A DNA stretch of 64,000 nt, taken from positions 1 to 64,000 of the forward strand of contig NZ_JOEM01000009.1 in NCBI RefSeq assembly GCF_000718135.1, written 5' to 3'. Shown here in pieces: positions 24,445-33,757 of this stretch (position 1 is its first letter; every line of letters begins with the position of its first letter). The stretch comes from Streptomyces cyaneofuscatus. GTDB lineage: Bacteria > Actinomycetota > Actinomycetes > Streptomycetales > Streptomycetaceae. The notes below the pieces were generated by a model. It worked only from the letters and a program-made list of their open reading frames with translations, was not told the DNA's origin and ran no database searches. The position numbers were made by a program, and so were the translations under genes.

Positions 24445-25640
24445 GGGGCCGTCATGGCCGCCGCGTACGGCCAGGTCTCCCGGAACACGGCCCGCGCGGC
24501 CTCCACCTCGTGGCGCTGGTCCGCGTGGAGCACCCCGAGGGCGTACGCGGTCGCCGGGGCGATGCGGGGGGTGCGGGCCGCCGCTGCCGCCGCGGCGGCC
24601 GCCTCCGCCGCGTCCCGGTGCAGGTCCAGGGCGTGCCCGGCGCCGGTGAGGACCGGGTCGGCGGCGCCGAGGACGACCTCGTGGGCGTACCGGTGCAGCC
24701 GCAGCAGCAGGCGGGTCTGGTGCCACGGCGCGTCCTGCGCCTCGTTGTACGGCTCCGCCGACGCGTCGGGCGGGAGGGCCGCCACCGCGCAGATCAGCCG
24801 TTGCTCGGCGTGTTCGGCGGGCTCCAGGAGCGCCTCGGCCCCCCGGCCCGTGGTGCCCGGGGCGAGCGGGACCTCGGAGGCGAGCAGCGCCACGGCGTCG
24901 GCGACCGCGTGGAAGCGGGAGGAGCCGAGGGCCTGGAGCGCGGCGGAGTGGGCCCGGGTCCGGGCGAGGGTGAGCTGGCGCTCCAGCAGCGCCCCGGCCC
25001 GCGCCGCCCCGACGCCGAGCGCGGCCCGGCCCTGGGCGTCCGGGGCGGGCCCGGCGGCGGCCCCGGATCTGGGGGAGGCCCCGGCGCCCGCGGATTTCGT
25101 GGCGGCGGGCTTCGTACCGCGTGCTGCGGGGACGGCGGCGCCGGACAGCTGGTGCAGGGCGTCGAGGAGGCGGGTGAGCCGGCCCGCGTAGGCGTGTTCC
25201 CGGGCGAGGGTGCCGGAGAGCCAGGCCAGTTCCGTACGGAGGTGGTCGGCCCAGACCGGGTCCAGGACGGTGCGGAAGGTGTGCAGGGAGCCGCTGATGC
25301 GCCGGGCCGAGCGGCGCAGGGCGCGGGCCGCGGCCTCGGCGCCCTGGCCGTTGGCGTCGGAGGGAGCGCTGTGCTCGCGGTGCAGGCGCAGGCTGCGGAG
25401 GAAGTCCCCGGCCTGCCCCTGGAGGTAGGGCGCGAGGACGGCATCGGCGGTCACCCCGTCGGCGGGGCGGAGGCCGGTCACGCCGTCGGCGGGGCGGCTC
25501 CCGGGCCGAAGGTTCCCGGGCTCGGCTTCGGGGGGCCCGCCCCCGGCCGAAGGGGGCCCGTCCTCCGGGCCCCCTTCCGCGACGGGCGGGCGGGTCGTCG
25601 TCTGGTGGTCAGGGCGTCGCACGCCTGCGCCTCCGGGCAT
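24441..25640 (-). CDS. CHAD-domain protein (polyphosphate-binding type)
   Basis: 399 residues from ATG at 25640, overlapping the ppk end by 32 bases. After about 55 residues of low-complexity Pro/Gly/Glu sequence comes a helical CHAD domain rich in conserved His, Arg and Lys ([36 protein letters not shown]). CHAD domains are basic helical bundles that bind inorganic polyphosphate. Position directly after ppk supports that here. A long Ala/Gly insertion sits in the middle (around residues 180-215). Probably localises or protects polyP; enzymatic activity is not expected. Confidence 0.85.
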   Translation of the reverse strand: MPGGAGVRRPDHQTTTRPPVAEGGPEDGPPSAGGGPPEAEPGNLRPGSRPADGVTGLRPADGVTADAVLAPYLQGQAGDFLRSLRLHREHSAPSDANGQGAEAAARALRRSARRISGSLHTFRTVLDPVWADHLRTELAWLSGTLAREHAYAGRLTRLLDALHQLSGAAVPAARGTKPAATKSAGAGASPRSGAAAGPAPDAQGRAALGVGAARAGALLERQLTLARTRAHSAALQALGSSRFHAVADAVALLASEVPLAPGTTGRGAEALLEPAEHAEQRLICAVAALPPDASAEPYNEAQDAPWHQTRLLLRLHRYAHEVVLGAADPVLTGAGHALDLHRDAAEAAAAAAAAARTPRIAPATAYALGVLHADQRHEVEAARAVFRETWPYAAAMTAP

Positions 25641-27861
25641 CGATGAGCATCTCCTGGACGTGCCGCAGCGGCTGCCCCTCCGCGTCCGTGGCGTGCCGGG
25701 TCCAGTTGCCGTCGGGGCCCAGGTGCCAGGAAGAGGTGGTGTCGGCCATACCGGTCTCCAGGAGTCGGCTGAGTGCGGCGCGGTGGGCGGGGTCGGTGAC
25801 CCGGACGAGGGCTTCGATCCGGCGGTCGAGGTTGCGGTGCATCATGTCGGCGCTGCCGAACCACACCTCGGGCTCGCCGCCGTTGCCGAACGAGAAGACC
25901 CGGGAGTGTTCGAGGAAGCGCCCGAGTATGGAGCGGACCCGGATGTTCTCCGAGAGCCCGGCGACCCCGGGCCGGATCGCGCAGATCCCGCGCACCCAGA
26001 TGTCGACGGGCACGCCCGCCTGGGCCGCCCGGTAGCAGGCGTCGATGATCGCTTCGTCGACCATCGAGTTGACCTTGATCCGTACGTAGGCGGGGCGCCC
26101 GGCGCGGTGGTGGGCGACCTCCTTGTTGATGCGGGCGATCAGCCCGTCGCGCAGGGACTTCGGCGCGACCAGGAGGCGGCGGTAGGTCTCGCGGCGGGAG
26201 TAGCCGGAGAGCCGGTTGAACAGGTCGGAGAGGTCCGCCCCGACCTGCGGGTCCGCCGTGAGCAGGCCGAGGTCCTCGTACAGCCTGGCGGTCTTGGGGT
26301 GGTAGTTGCCGGTGCCGACGTGGGAGTAGCGGCGCAGCGTGTCGCCCTCCTCGCGGACGACGAGCGAGAGCTTGCAGTGGGTCTTCAGCCCGACGAGGCC
26401 GTACACGACATGGCAGCCGGCCTCCTCCAGCTTGCGGGCCCACTTGATGTTGGCCTGTTCGTCGAAGCGGGCCTTGATCTCGACGAGGACGAGGACCTGC
26501 TTGCCGGACTCGGCGGCGTCGATGAGGGCGTCCACTATCGGGGAGTCGCCGGAGGTGCGGTACAGGGTCTGCTTGATGGCCAGTACGTCCGGGTCACTCG
26601 CCGCCTGCTCCAGGAAGGCCTGGACGGAGGTGGAGAACGAGTCGTACGGGTGGTGGAGCAGGACGTCCCGCTCGCGCAGGGCGGCGAAGATGTCGGGCGC
26701 GGAGGCGGACTCCACCTCGGCCAGGTCCCGGTGGGTGCCCGCGATGAACTTGGGGAACTTCAGCTCCGGCCGGTCCAGCGAGGCGATCGCGAAGAGGCCG
26801 GTCAGGTCCAGGGGGCCGGGCAGCGGGTAGACCTCCGCGTCGGACACCTTCAGCTCGCGGACCAGCAGATCCAGCACGTACGGGTCGATGGACTCCTCGA
26901 CCTCAAGCCGCACCGGCGGACCGAAGCGGCGCCGCATGAGCTCCTTCTCGAGCGCCTGGAGCAGGTTCTCCGCGTCGTCCTCCTCGACCTCCAGGTCCTC
27001 GTTCCTGGTGACCCGGAACATGTGGTGCGCCAGCACCTCCATCCCGGGGAACAGCTCCTCCAGGTGGGCCGCGATGACGTCCTCGATGGGCACGTACCGC
27101 TGCGGCGACGCCTCCAGGAAGCGGGTCAGCAGCGGCGGCACCTTGACCCGGGCGAAGTGGCGGTGGCCGCTGACCGGGTTGCGGACGACGACGGCCAGGT
27201 TGAGGGAGAGCCCGGAGATGTACGGGAAGGGGTGCGCGGGGTCGACGGCCAGCGGGGTCAGCACCGGGAAGACGCGCTGCCGGAAGAAGGTGAAGAGGCG
27301 GGCCTGCTCCTTCTCGGTCAGATCCGGCCACCGGATGAGCTGGATGGACTCGTCGGAGAGGGCCGGGGCGATGTCCTGCTGGAAGCAGGCGGCGTGCCGG
27401 GCCATGAGCTCGCGCGAACGGGTCCAGATCAGGTCGAGGACCTCGCGGGGCTGGAGGCCGGAGGCGGAGCGGGTGGCGACGCCGGTGGCGATGCGGCGCT
27501 TGAGACCGGCCACCCGGACCATGAAGAACTCGTCCAGGTTGGAGGCGAAGATCGCCAGGAAGTTGGCCCGCTCCAGGATCGGTGTCGCCGGGTCCTCGGC
27601 GAGCTCCAGCACGCGCTCGTTGAAGGCGAGCCAGGAGCGCTCGCGGTCCAGGAAACGGCCCTGGGGCAGCTCGTCGCCGTCCCGGTCGGGCTCGTACGCG
27701 TCCGCGTCGGCGTCGAGATCGGGGTCCAGGTCGGCGGCGGTGGAGAAGCCGGCGTTGCTGGACGAGGGGTGCGCGACGGCGTGCGGCCGGTGCGCGGCGA
27801 GTGCGCCGACGGACGGCTGGGCGGGCTGGACCGGGACCTCGGAGCTGGGCTGCTGGCTCAT
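25609..27861 (-). CDS. ppk: polyphosphate kinase PPK1
   Basis: 750 residues from ATG at 27861; upstream open frame is low-complexity and rejected. Residues 1-65 are disordered and acidic, then the PPK1 core: [16 protein letters not shown] (N domain), head domain, and the two phospholipase D-like C domains. The conserved active-site histidines fall in THCKLSL (His495) and [10 protein letters not shown] (His514). It makes polyphosphate from ATP reversibly. First gene of an overlapping operon ppk-CHAD-Nudix. Streptomyces ppk is known to be PhoP-controlled; upstream only weak PHO-like units are visible around 28030-28065. Confidence 0.95.
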   Translation of the reverse strand: MSQQPSSEVPVQPAQPSVGALAAHRPHAVAHPSSSNAGFSTAADLDPDLDADADAYEPDRDGDELPQGRFLDRERSWLAFNERVLELAEDPATPILERANFLAIFASNLDEFFMVRVAGLKRRIATGVATRSASGLQPREVLDLIWTRSRELMARHAACFQQDIAPALSDESIQLIRWPDLTEKEQARLFTFFRQRVFPVLTPLAVDPAHPFPYISGLSLNLAVVVRNPVSGHRHFARVKVPPLLTRFLEASPQRYVPIEDVIAAHLEELFPGMEVLAHHMFRVTRNEDLEVEEDDAENLLQALEKELMRRRFGPPVRLEVEESIDPYVLDLLVRELKVSDAEVYPLPGPLDLTGLFAIASLDRPELKFPKFIAGTHRDLAEVESASAPDIFAALRERDVLLHHPYDSFSTSVQAFLEQAASDPDVLAIKQTLYRTSGDSPIVDALIDAAESGKQVLVLVEIKARFDEQANIKWARKLEEAGCHVVYGLVGLKTHCKLSLVVREEGDTLRRYSHVGTGNYHPKTARLYEDLGLLTADPQVGADLSDLFNRLSGYSRRETYRRLLVAPKSLRDGLIARINKEVAHHRAGRPAYVRIKVNSMVDEAIIDACYRAAQAGVPVDIWVRGICAIRPGVAGLSENIRVRSILGRFLEHSRVFSFGNGGEPEVWFGSADMMHRNLDRRIEALVRVTDPAHRAALSRLLETGMADTTSSWHLGPDGNWTRHATDAEGQPLRHVQEMLIDARRRRRATP

Positions 27862-28231
27862 GAACCCATTGTTCCGCGTGGAGGGCGAAGCAGGCGCGTC
27901 GGAGCCGGGAAAGATCGCGGAAGGCCCGGGAAACCCGGGGTCACGGCCGGAGGACGCGGCGGACACGTCGCCCCGGGCGCTCCCGTTGCGGCGGGGGGCT
28001 GGCAGAGCTGGCTGCATCCCGTGAGGGTCGCAAGGGCGTCTGAATGGCCGGTAACGGCGACATGACGTACAGGAAGCGGTGTGCCTGCGGGTCGGTCGCC
28101 CGGTCACTGTACGTGACTGCGCGCGGGTACGTGATCGCCGCCCGGGCCCACCCCTCGTGAGGCCCGGACGGCGAGGTCGGTGCGGCCGGGTCCCGGCCGG
28201 TACGGCTGGTCCCGGCCGGTGCGGCCCGGGG
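27862..28231. other. 370-bp ppk upstream region
   Basis: No gene. On the minus strand around 28065-28030 lie weak 11-bp-spaced segments with TTCA/GTTA cores that could be degenerate PHO boxes. A dyad GTCAC-N5-GTGAC is at 28103-28117. Near 28190-28225 a phrase of about 19 bases (ggtcccggccggt and flank) is repeated. Confidence 0.45.
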
Positions 28232-29206
28232 TCAGCCGTGCAGGCGGCGCAGGACCCGGAAGGCGGCGAACACGGCGAGCGCGGCGAGAGCGAGCAGGAT
28301 GCCGGTCTCGACGAGCTGGAGCGGCCAGAAGTGGGAGGCGGGGTGGTAGTGCTCGTAGTGCCGCACGCCATGTCCGGCCAGGCAGTCCTGGAAGTTCAGG
28401 GAGGAGGGGGAGCAGGTGCCGGCGGGAAGCGGGTCGCCCCCGGCCGTCACGTAACCCTGCTCGACGACGTACGACCACTTCGGGACGGGTGAGACGCCCT
28501 CCAGGGGATAGGTGACCTTCACCATCGGCCAGAAGCGGAACCGCACCGAGCTGAGCACGAACGCCACCAGCCCGGAGGCGGCCAGGGCCACCATCAGCGC
28601 CGGGACCGTACGGCGCAGCAGCAGCCCGGCGAGCGCACCCAGCGCCACGGCCAGCAGCGCACCGGCGACCGGGACCGTGCCCGTGGCGCCGAAGGCCGTC
28701 GCCTCCTCCCAGATGGCCGGGAACGGGTACGTGAGCTGGGTCCTGGACCACGAGAGGACGGCGGAGAGCACCACGATCCCGCCGACCACCGGCAGGGCGA
28801 TGGTGACGAGCCGCGCGGCCAGCCAGGCGGCGGGCGAGGTCGACTGGCTCCAGGAGAGCTTGATGCTGCCGGTCTCCCACTCCCTGGCGATCACCGGGCC
28901 CGCGACGAAGGCCGCGACGACGGCGGGGAGCGCGACGAGGGCGAAGCCCGCGTACGTCAGCAACCGGTCGATGCGGATCATCCGGTCGGTGAAGTCACGA
29001 GCCGCTTGAAAGCAGGGGCGTGCGTCGCTGCTCAGGGTGCAGCCGGCGCTCGCGAGGTCGGCGACGGCCCGTTCGGCCAGGAGGGCCACCGTGAGCAGGC
29101 AGACGATCCCCACGGCGACGGCCGCCAGGGCCGCCCACAGGGTCCTCCGGTGCAGGCGCAGCGCTACGCGGACGGGGCCGCGCAAGGAGGTGACGGTGGA
29201 GCTCAC
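28232..29206 (-). CDS. ABC-2 type transporter permease
   Basis: 324 residues, GTG at 29206 overlapping the ATPase stop (GTGA). Six hydrophobic helices, with a large extracytoplasmic loop near residues 235-290 containing two Cys ([13 protein letters not shown]). The [14 protein letters not shown] motif after helix 2 is typical of the ABC-2 permeases encoded with YtrA-type GntR regulators. Exports an unknown substrate, often linked with resistance to wall-active or membrane-active compounds. Third gene of the GntR-ATPase-permease operon. Confidence 0.85.
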   Translation of the reverse strand: MSSTVTSLRGPVRVALRLHRRTLWAALAAVAVGIVCLLTVALLAERAVADLASAGCTLSSDARPCFQAARDFTDRMIRIDRLLTYAGFALVALPAVVAAFVAGPVIAREWETGSIKLSWSQSTSPAAWLAARLVTIALPVVGGIVVLSAVLSWSRTQLTYPFPAIWEEATAFGATGTVPVAGALLAVALGALAGLLLRRTVPALMVALAASGLVAFVLSSVRFRFWPMVKVTYPLEGVSPVPKWSYVVEQGYVTAGGDPLPAGTCSPSSLNFQDCLAGHGVRHYEHYHPASHFWPLQLVETGILLALAALAVFAAFRVLRRLHG

Positions 29207-30117
29207 GCGGACACCACCGCCTCGCGGACCGTACCCGCCACGGCGCCCGGCGTCAGCAGCGGCGGGGCGTCCGGGGAGCGGAGGTGGGCGAGGAGGAGCT
29301 CCTCCAGGGAGGGTTCCTTGGTGGCCCAGAGGGACTCGTCCACGGGGCCCTCCTTCCTTAAGAGAGCCGTGAGCTGACGTCCCGTCGTACGGGATTCGAC
29401 GACGGTGTGCGGGGCCAGGTCACGGCCGGCCTGGCCGGTGACCAGGGCGTGGGCGGAGACGATGTCCTCGGCCTCGCCGCCGAGCCGGACGCGGCCGCCG
29501 TCCACGAACAGCAGGAAGTCGCAGGCGCCCTCCAGCTCGGTGAGGATGTGCGAGGACATCACGATGGTGGTGCCGTGCTCGGCGGTCTCCGCCATCAGCA
29601 CGCCCATCAGCTCATGGCGGGCGAGAGGGTCGAGGTCGGCCATCGGCTCGTCCAGCAGCATGAGTTCGGGCCGCTTGCCGAGCGCCAGGGCCAGCGCCAG
29701 CCGGGTCCGCTGCCCGCCGGAGAGCGTACGGACGCGGGCGCCCTGCGGCAGCGGGCCGGCGATCCGCCCGGCGATCCCGGCGTCCCAGCGCCCGGGGTTG
29801 AGCTCGCCGCCGGCCCACAGCGTGTCGGCGACGGTGAGCTGCGGGTACAGCGGCTTGTCCTGGGGCACGTAGGCGATGCGGTCGCGTACGGCGGAGGGGT
29901 CGGCGGAGCCGAGGACGGCGAGGGACCCGGCGCTCGGCCGGGCCAGCCCCGCCGCCAGATTCAACAGGGTGGACTTTCCGGCCCCGTTGGGACCGACGAG
30001 GGCGCAGACGTGCTCGGCGGGAAGGCGGAAGGAGCAGCCGTCCAGGGCCGTACGCGCGCCCCCTCTCCGCCCGTAGGTCATGGCGAGGCCGCGAGCCTCG
30101 ATCACGGCACCTGTCAT
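29203..30117 (-). CDS. ABC transporter ATP-binding protein (YtrB-like)
   Basis: 304 residues, ATG at 30117 overlapping the GntR stop by 4 bases. Walker A GPNGAGKST near residue 42, signature TLSGGQRTRLALA near 132, Walker B LMLLDEPMADLDP, and switch His in SSHILTELE. A C-terminal extension of about 80 residues follows the nucleotide-binding domain. It powers the permease encoded downstream. It contains a TTA codon (29359-29361), so its translation should depend on the BldA tRNA and the efflux unit may be growth-phase controlled. Confidence 0.9.
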   Translation of the reverse strand: MTGAVIEARGLAMTYGRRGGARTALDGCSFRLPAEHVCALVGPNGAGKSTLLNLAAGLARPSAGSLAVLGSADPSAVRDRIAYVPQDKPLYPQLTVADTLWAGGELNPGRWDAGIAGRIAGPLPQGARVRTLSGGQRTRLALALALGKRPELMLLDEPMADLDPLARHELMGVLMAETAEHGTTIVMSSHILTELEGACDFLLFVDGGRVRLGGEAEDIVSAHALVTGQAGRDLAPHTVVESRTTGRQLTALLRKEGPVDESLWATKEPSLEELLLAHLRSPDAPPLLTPGAVAGTVREAVVSA

Positions 30118-30530
30118 CTGTCCTGGTCCCCCTTGTACGTACTGTCGATCACGGCGGTGAAGAGCGCGCTGACGTCGTCCTTCTCCAGCCCCGCCGACCG
30201 CGCCCGGCGGGCCCAGTCGGCGAGTTCGGTGCGCAGCGGCGAGTCGGAGGCGGATGCCTCGGCCGCCGTGCCGAGCGTCCGGCGGACGAAGGTGCCGAGA
30301 CCGCGCCGCGCCTCGACGAGGCCCTCGCGCTCCAGCTCCCGGTACGCCTTGAGGACGGTGTTCGGGTTGATGGCGGTGGCCTCCACGACCTCGCGGGCGG
30401 TGGGCAGCCGGTCCCCCGGCTCCAGAACGCCCAGGCGGAGGGCCTGCTTCGTCTGCTGGACGATCTGGAGGTAGGTGGCGACGCCGCTGCGCCGGTCGAT
30501 GCGGAACTCGACCGCTGCGGACTCTGCCAT
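30114..30530 (-). CDS. GntR-family repressor, YtrA subfamily
   Basis: 138 residues from ATG at 30530 (AAGG 9 bases upstream); a GTG at 30539 is also in frame. Short GntR layout: winged helix (residues about 10-75, with PGDRLPTAREV, INPNTVLKAYRELEREGLVE and GLGTFV) followed by only a short helical tail, as in YtrA regulators that control ABC transporters. It is the first gene of the operon. A perfect 9-bp inverted repeat sits just upstream, so autorepression is expected. Confidence 0.9.
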   Translation of the reverse strand: MAESAAVEFRIDRRSGVATYLQIVQQTKQALRLGVLEPGDRLPTAREVVEATAINPNTVLKAYRELEREGLVEARRGLGTFVRRTLGTAAEASASDSPLRTELADWARRARSAGLEKDDVSALFTAVIDSTYKGDQDR

Positions 30531-30540
30531 GTTCACCACC

Positions 30541-30564
30541 CTTTCACTAATTGAGTAGTGAAAG
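30541..30564. promoter_or_regulatory. GntR/YtrA operator, perfect inverted repeat
   Basis: CTTTCACTA-N6-TAGTGAAAG, 9-bp arms at 30541-30549 and 30556-30564, beginning 10 bases upstream of the GntR start. It is conspicuously AT-rich for this genome. Position over the probable transcription start makes it the likely autoregulatory operator. Confidence 0.8.
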
Positions 30565-30576
30565 GGTGCACCAAGG

Positions 30577-30606
30577 AAGGGGCGGCGTCAATCGACGCCG
30601 CCCCTT
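30577..30606 (-). terminator. hairpin terminator downstream of the MerR-type gene
   Basis: Arms 30577-30589 and 30594-30606 pair perfectly (13 bp) with a 4-base loop, 26 bases after the stop of the minus-strand MerR gene. It insulates the GntR operon just beyond it. Confidence 0.8.
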
Positions 30607-30632
30607 TGGCATTCGTACGTGTACGGGAAGGT

Positions 30633-30956
30633 CTACCGCGTCCGTGCGGCGCGCAGTTCCTCGTTGATGCGCTGAGCCTCTTCGAGCTGGTCCTCGAGGA
30701 TGACGATGCGGCAGGCGTCCTCGATCTTGGTGCCCTGGTCCACGAGCTCGCGGGCGCGGGCGGCGATGCGCAGCTGGTAGCGGGAGTAACGGCGGTGGCC
30801 GCCTTCCGAGCGCAGGGGGGTGATCAGGCGGTTCTCGCCGAGTGCGCGCAGGAAGGCGGGGGTGGTGGAGAGCATCTCGGCGGCCCGGCCCATGGTGTAG
30901 GCGGGGTAGTCGTCGTCGTCCAGGTTGTCGGTGGGGCGGGTACTGCTAGGCGGCAT
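30633..30956 (-). CDS. MerR-like helix-turn-helix regulator
   Basis: 107 residues, ATG at 30956 with AGAGG site. A short acidic N-terminus (DNLDDDDYP) is followed by a MerR-type winged [46 protein letters not shown]. It ends with a basic coiled helix, without a metal- or ligand-binding domain, so it resembles the short HspR-like or BldC-like regulators. Its target is unknown. The leader upstream holds three stem-loops, which suggests control at the RNA level. Monocistronic, with its own terminator. Confidence 0.8.
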   Translation of the reverse strand: MPPSSTRPTDNLDDDDYPAYTMGRAAEMLSTTPAFLRALGENRLITPLRSEGGHRRYSRYQLRIAARARELVDQGTKIEDACRIVILEDQLEEAQRINEELRAARTR

Positions 30957-30976
30957 AGCACCTCTTCTTTCGGGGA

Positions 30977-31077
30977 CACGCCGGTGGTCGGCGTGGGGAC
31001 ACGTCGGGGGGCCCGAGTGCCATCCGGCACTCGGGCCCCGAGCTTCAACACCATCTGCCGACGTGACTTACGTCGGC
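30977..31077 (-). promoter_or_regulatory. hairpin-rich 5' leader of the MerR-type gene
   Basis: Three perfect stem-loops occur within 100 bases: 31057-31064/31070-31077 (8 bp), 31008-31020/31027-31039 (13 bp, very G+C-rich) and 30977-30983/30989-30995 (7 bp). A tggggacacg-type phrase is repeated on both sides of the last. Seen from the plus strand, the first hairpin is followed by cttcttttt and looks like an intrinsic terminator, although no plus-strand gene is evident upstream. Confidence 0.6.
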
Positions 31078-31452
31078 CTTCTTTTTCCGCCGGTCCGCCG
31101 GTGAGGGCGGGAGAGCGGGGATCGCGGATGCGTGACCGGGGACCACCTTCCGATCTGGGGCCTGCGGTACCCGGGCGGTGTGTGCCTCGCCCGGGCGATC
31201 CTGATGGCGTCCGCTCCTTACCTCGTCGGTTCTGTTCGTCTGTTCATCGGACCGGACAGGTCGGAGAACCGCTGCGCGGCCCCTGGGGGTCGCACGGCCC
31301 GGCAACCAGCGCTGGAACCCACCGTTTCCGGCTCCACCACTCCGCTGCCGTGCCGTCCTCGCTGTCCGGCTACGAGAGAAACACTAGACCCGCCGCCGGC
31401 GAGATGTCTACTCCCGCCACGACAGATTTTCTTCCGACCGGAGGTGCGAGGT
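31078..31452. other. 375-bp gap downstream of mshD
   Basis: No credible protein or tRNA gene. It may hold the distal promoter of the MerR-type gene. A composition mix of moderate G+C with several T-rich spots (31201-31250) is seen, nothing more. Confidence 0.4.
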
Positions 31453-32376
31453 TCAGGACTCGGTGCGGTACATCAGGTCCACCTCGTGGGTGGTGAAGCC
31501 GATCCGCTCGTACACCGTCACGGCCGCCGTGTTGTCGGCGTCGACGTAGAGCATCGCGGTGGGAAGCGCCTGGGCGGCCAGGTGGTGCAGGCCGATGGAG
31601 GTCAGCGCCTTGCCGAGGCCGCCGCCCTGCGCGTCGGGCAGCACCCCGACGACGTACACCTCGCCCAGCTGCTCCTGGGCGTGCACCTTCGTCCAGTGGA
31701 AGCCCACGATCTCCCCGCCCCGCTCGGCCAGGAAGAACCCCTTCGGGTCGAACCACGGCTCCGCCTTGCGGTCGTCCAGGTCCTGCTGGGTGAGGGAGCC
31801 CTGCTCGGGGTGGTGGGCGAAGGCGGCGCGGTTCACGGCGAGCCAGGCGGCGTCGTCCCGGCCGGGCTCGAAGGTCCGTACGGTGACGCCTTCGGGCAGT
31901 ACGGGCTCCGCGAGGTCGAGCGGGATCAGGCTCCGGCGGAGCTGGCGCAGCTCGCGGAAGAGGGAGAGGCCGAGGACCTGGGCCAGGTGCCGGGCGGCCG
32001 AGCTGCCGCCGTGCGCCCAGACCCGCAGCCGCTTGCCGGTCGCGGCGAGGAGGGCGGCGCCCAGGGCCCGGCCGTGGCCGGTGCCGCGCCGCTCGGGGTG
32101 GACGACGAGCTCGGCCGCCGGGGCCTCGACGGGGTCGGTGTCCTCCAGCTGCGCGTACCCGGCGAGGGTGCCGCCGCTGGTGAGCAGGAAGTGGCGTACA
32201 CCGTCGCGGTGACCGCCCCGGATCCGGAGCCTCCCCTGCTCGGAGACCGCCTGCCTGCCGTCGAACCGGGCCGCCTCGCCAAGGAGTTCGAGGACGGCGT
32301 CGGCCTGGGCGGGGTCGAGCGCGTCGAGGGCCTGAATCTCGCGTCCGGGGGAGGGGAGGGGTGCGTCAGTCGTCAT
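31453..32376 (-). CDS. mshD: mycothiol synthase MshD
   Basis: 307 residues from ATG at 32376. Two GNAT acetyltransferase domains in tandem: the C-terminal one carries the acetyl-CoA loop ([15 protein letters not shown]) and [18 protein letters not shown], the N-terminal one [13 protein letters not shown]. It acetylates Cys-GlcN-Ins with acetyl-CoA, the last step of mycothiol synthesis, in the cytoplasm. Length and order agree with actinobacterial MshD. Stands alone on the minus strand, 62 bases after the DUF1016 gene stop. Confidence 0.93.
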   Translation of the reverse strand: MTTDAPLPSPGREIQALDALDPAQADAVLELLGEAARFDGRQAVSEQGRLRIRGGHRDGVRHFLLTSGGTLAGYAQLEDTDPVEAPAAELVVHPERRGTGHGRALGAALLAATGKRLRVWAHGGSSAARHLAQVLGLSLFRELRQLRRSLIPLDLAEPVLPEGVTVRTFEPGRDDAAWLAVNRAAFAHHPEQGSLTQQDLDDRKAEPWFDPKGFFLAERGGEIVGFHWTKVHAQEQLGEVYVVGVLPDAQGGGLGKALTSIGLHHLAAQALPTAMLYVDADNTAAVTVYERIGFTTHEVDLMYRTES

Positions 32377-32438
32377 GGGGACGAGCGTACGGGGATGGAG
32401 GGCGCGGGCGGGGGTGTGCGCGGGCGGCTGCCCGCCGG

Positions 32439-33530
32439 TCATTCCTCCTCGGGCTCGGAGGTGGCAGGCGCGTTCAGGACGTGGTCCGCGATGCGGGAGA
32501 GGTCCTCCGCGCTGGGCAACAGCTCCCTCACCCCCTCGGGCAGCCCGGCGTACGTGCTGACGGCCAGCGGGGTGTTGTACCCGCGCAGCGCGTACTCCAC
32601 CATCGCCCGGTCCCTGCTCTCGGCGATCAGGATGCCGAGGGTGGGCTCGTCCCGCTCCTTGTCCCTGACGAGGTCGTCCACCACCGAGACGTAGAACCCG
32701 AGCTGTCCGAAGTGCTCGGCCCGCGCCTTGCGGGTCTTCAGCTCCAGCACGACGTAGCAGTGCAGCTTGCAGTGGTAGAAGAGCAGGTCGATGCGGTACT
32801 CGGAGTCGCCGACCACGATCGGGTACTGCCGTCCGACGAAGGCGAACCCGACGCCGAGCTCGGTCAGGAACCGCACGAGGTTGTCGACGAGCGCGTCCTC
32901 CAGATCGCGCTCGGCGGGCCGGCCCGACAGCTCGGTGAAGTCGAGGCGGTAGGGGTCCTTGAGGATCTGCCGTACGGCGTCGGACTTCCCGGGAAGGCTG
33001 ACGTCGAAATTGTTCGCGGCGGCCCCTTCCGCGAGGTGCAGCTGCCGGTGGAGCACCGACTCCAGGTGCGTACGCGACCAGCCGTGGTGGACGGCGTGCT
33101 GGGCGTAGAAGTCCAGCTCGAAGCGGGTGGCGCACTTGCCCACGAGGAGGACGACGTGGCCCCAGGGCAATTGTCCAACAGGCTGTTGGACAATTGAGTC
33201 CGGCCAGGTGCGGGCCATCTGCTGCATGTAGTGGAGGTTGGATCGGCTAAATCCCCGCTGCTGCGGGAACTCCGTCCGCAGCTCGGTGGCGATCCGCTCG
33301 ATGACCTTCGTGCCCCACTTCTCCCCTCGCTGGCGCTCCAGGATGACCTGCCCGAGCTCCCAGTACATCCGGAGCATCTCCGTGTTGACCTTGAGCTGGG
33401 CGCGGACGTGCGCCCCGCGGACGATCGTCTTGAGGTCGTCGACCATGTCGAGGAATCCGGCGGGTAGTTCTGCCGGACGTGCTTGCTGCTGGCCCGGCAC
33501 CTTCGGCGTGGCCGCGAGTTCGTTCTCCAT
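32439..33530 (-). CDS. DUF1016 (YhcG-type) PD-(D/E)XK nuclease-domain protein
   Basis: 363 residues, ATG at 33530. An N-terminal DUF1016 helical domain (about 25-165, with MYWELGQVILERQ, GFSRSNLHYM and PWGHVVLL) is followed by a PD-(D/E)XK fold: Asp248 in EYRIDLLFYH, and Glu263-x-Lys265 in LELKTRK. All nuclease residues are present. YhcG proteins are often found in defence or mobile contexts, but the cellular role is unproved. A 13-bp palindrome with rare codons lies inside the gene at 33168-33196. It interrupts the mshD/5'-nucleotidase neighbourhood and is likely accessory. Confidence 0.88.
   Translation of the reverse strand: MENELAATPKVPGQQQARPAELPAGFLDMVDDLKTIVRGAHVRAQLKVNTEMLRMYWELGQVILERQRGEKWGTKVIERIATELRTEFPQQRGFSRSNLHYMQQMARTWPDSIVQQPVGQLPWGHVVLLVGKCATRFELDFYAQHAVHHGWSRTHLESVLHRQLHLAEGAAANNFDVSLPGKSDAVRQILKDPYRLDFTELSGRPAERDLEDALVDNLVRFLTELGVGFAFVGRQYPIVVGDSEYRIDLLFYHCKLHCYVVLELKTRKARAEHFGQLGFYVSVVDDLVRDKERDEPTLGILIAESRDRAMVEYALRGYNTPLAVSTYAGLPEGVRELLPSAEDLSRIADHVLNAPATSEPEEE
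33168..33196. repeat. 13-bp perfect inverted repeat inside the DUF1016 gene
   Basis: CAATTGTCCAACA - 3-base loop - TGTTGGACAATTG. It encodes the IVQQPVGQL stretch and uses several codons rare in this genome (ATT, CAA, CCT, GTT, GGA, TTG). A strong dyad of A+T-rich character inside a coding region is unusual here. Confidence 0.85.
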
Positions 33531-33757
33531 GGCGCACAGGCTTCCGGATGCCCCGTGCGCCGTGATGTTTCTGCCCGGATATGTAAGCCATACGGATGAT
33601 AGATGTGCAGATGAAACGACTCTGACGAGCCATTTGGCCGGATGGCAACCAGTCCGTAACCCCGAACACCTGTTGCGCTACGCGCGTTGACTCTAGGCTG
33701 CGGCACGCAGGATTCCAGAAGTGACACCACTGACGTAACTGACACACAAGGGGACCG

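Noticed and set aside
25660..28065. An 801-codon open frame opposite ppk
   Set aside because: Antisense shadow of ppk: low-complexity Val/Gly/Glu composition and no recognisable domain.
28020..28070. PHO boxes in front of ppk
   Set aside because: Some 11-bp-spaced TTCA/GTTA cores are visible but too degenerate to call; mentioned only in the intergenic entry.
31057..31086. Intrinsic terminator on the plus strand
   Set aside because: Stem plus T-run looks convincing, but no plus-strand gene or RNA could be identified upstream. Kept only as part of the leader observation.
31132..32694. A 520-codon open frame on the plus strand
   Set aside because: It is antisense to mshD, with Val/Gly/Asp-biased composition typical of shadow frames, and no ribosome site or motif.
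33650..33757. PHO box upstream of the secreted 5'-nucleotidase
   Set aside because: Phrases such as GAACACCTGTTG look similar but there are no aligned 11-bp units.
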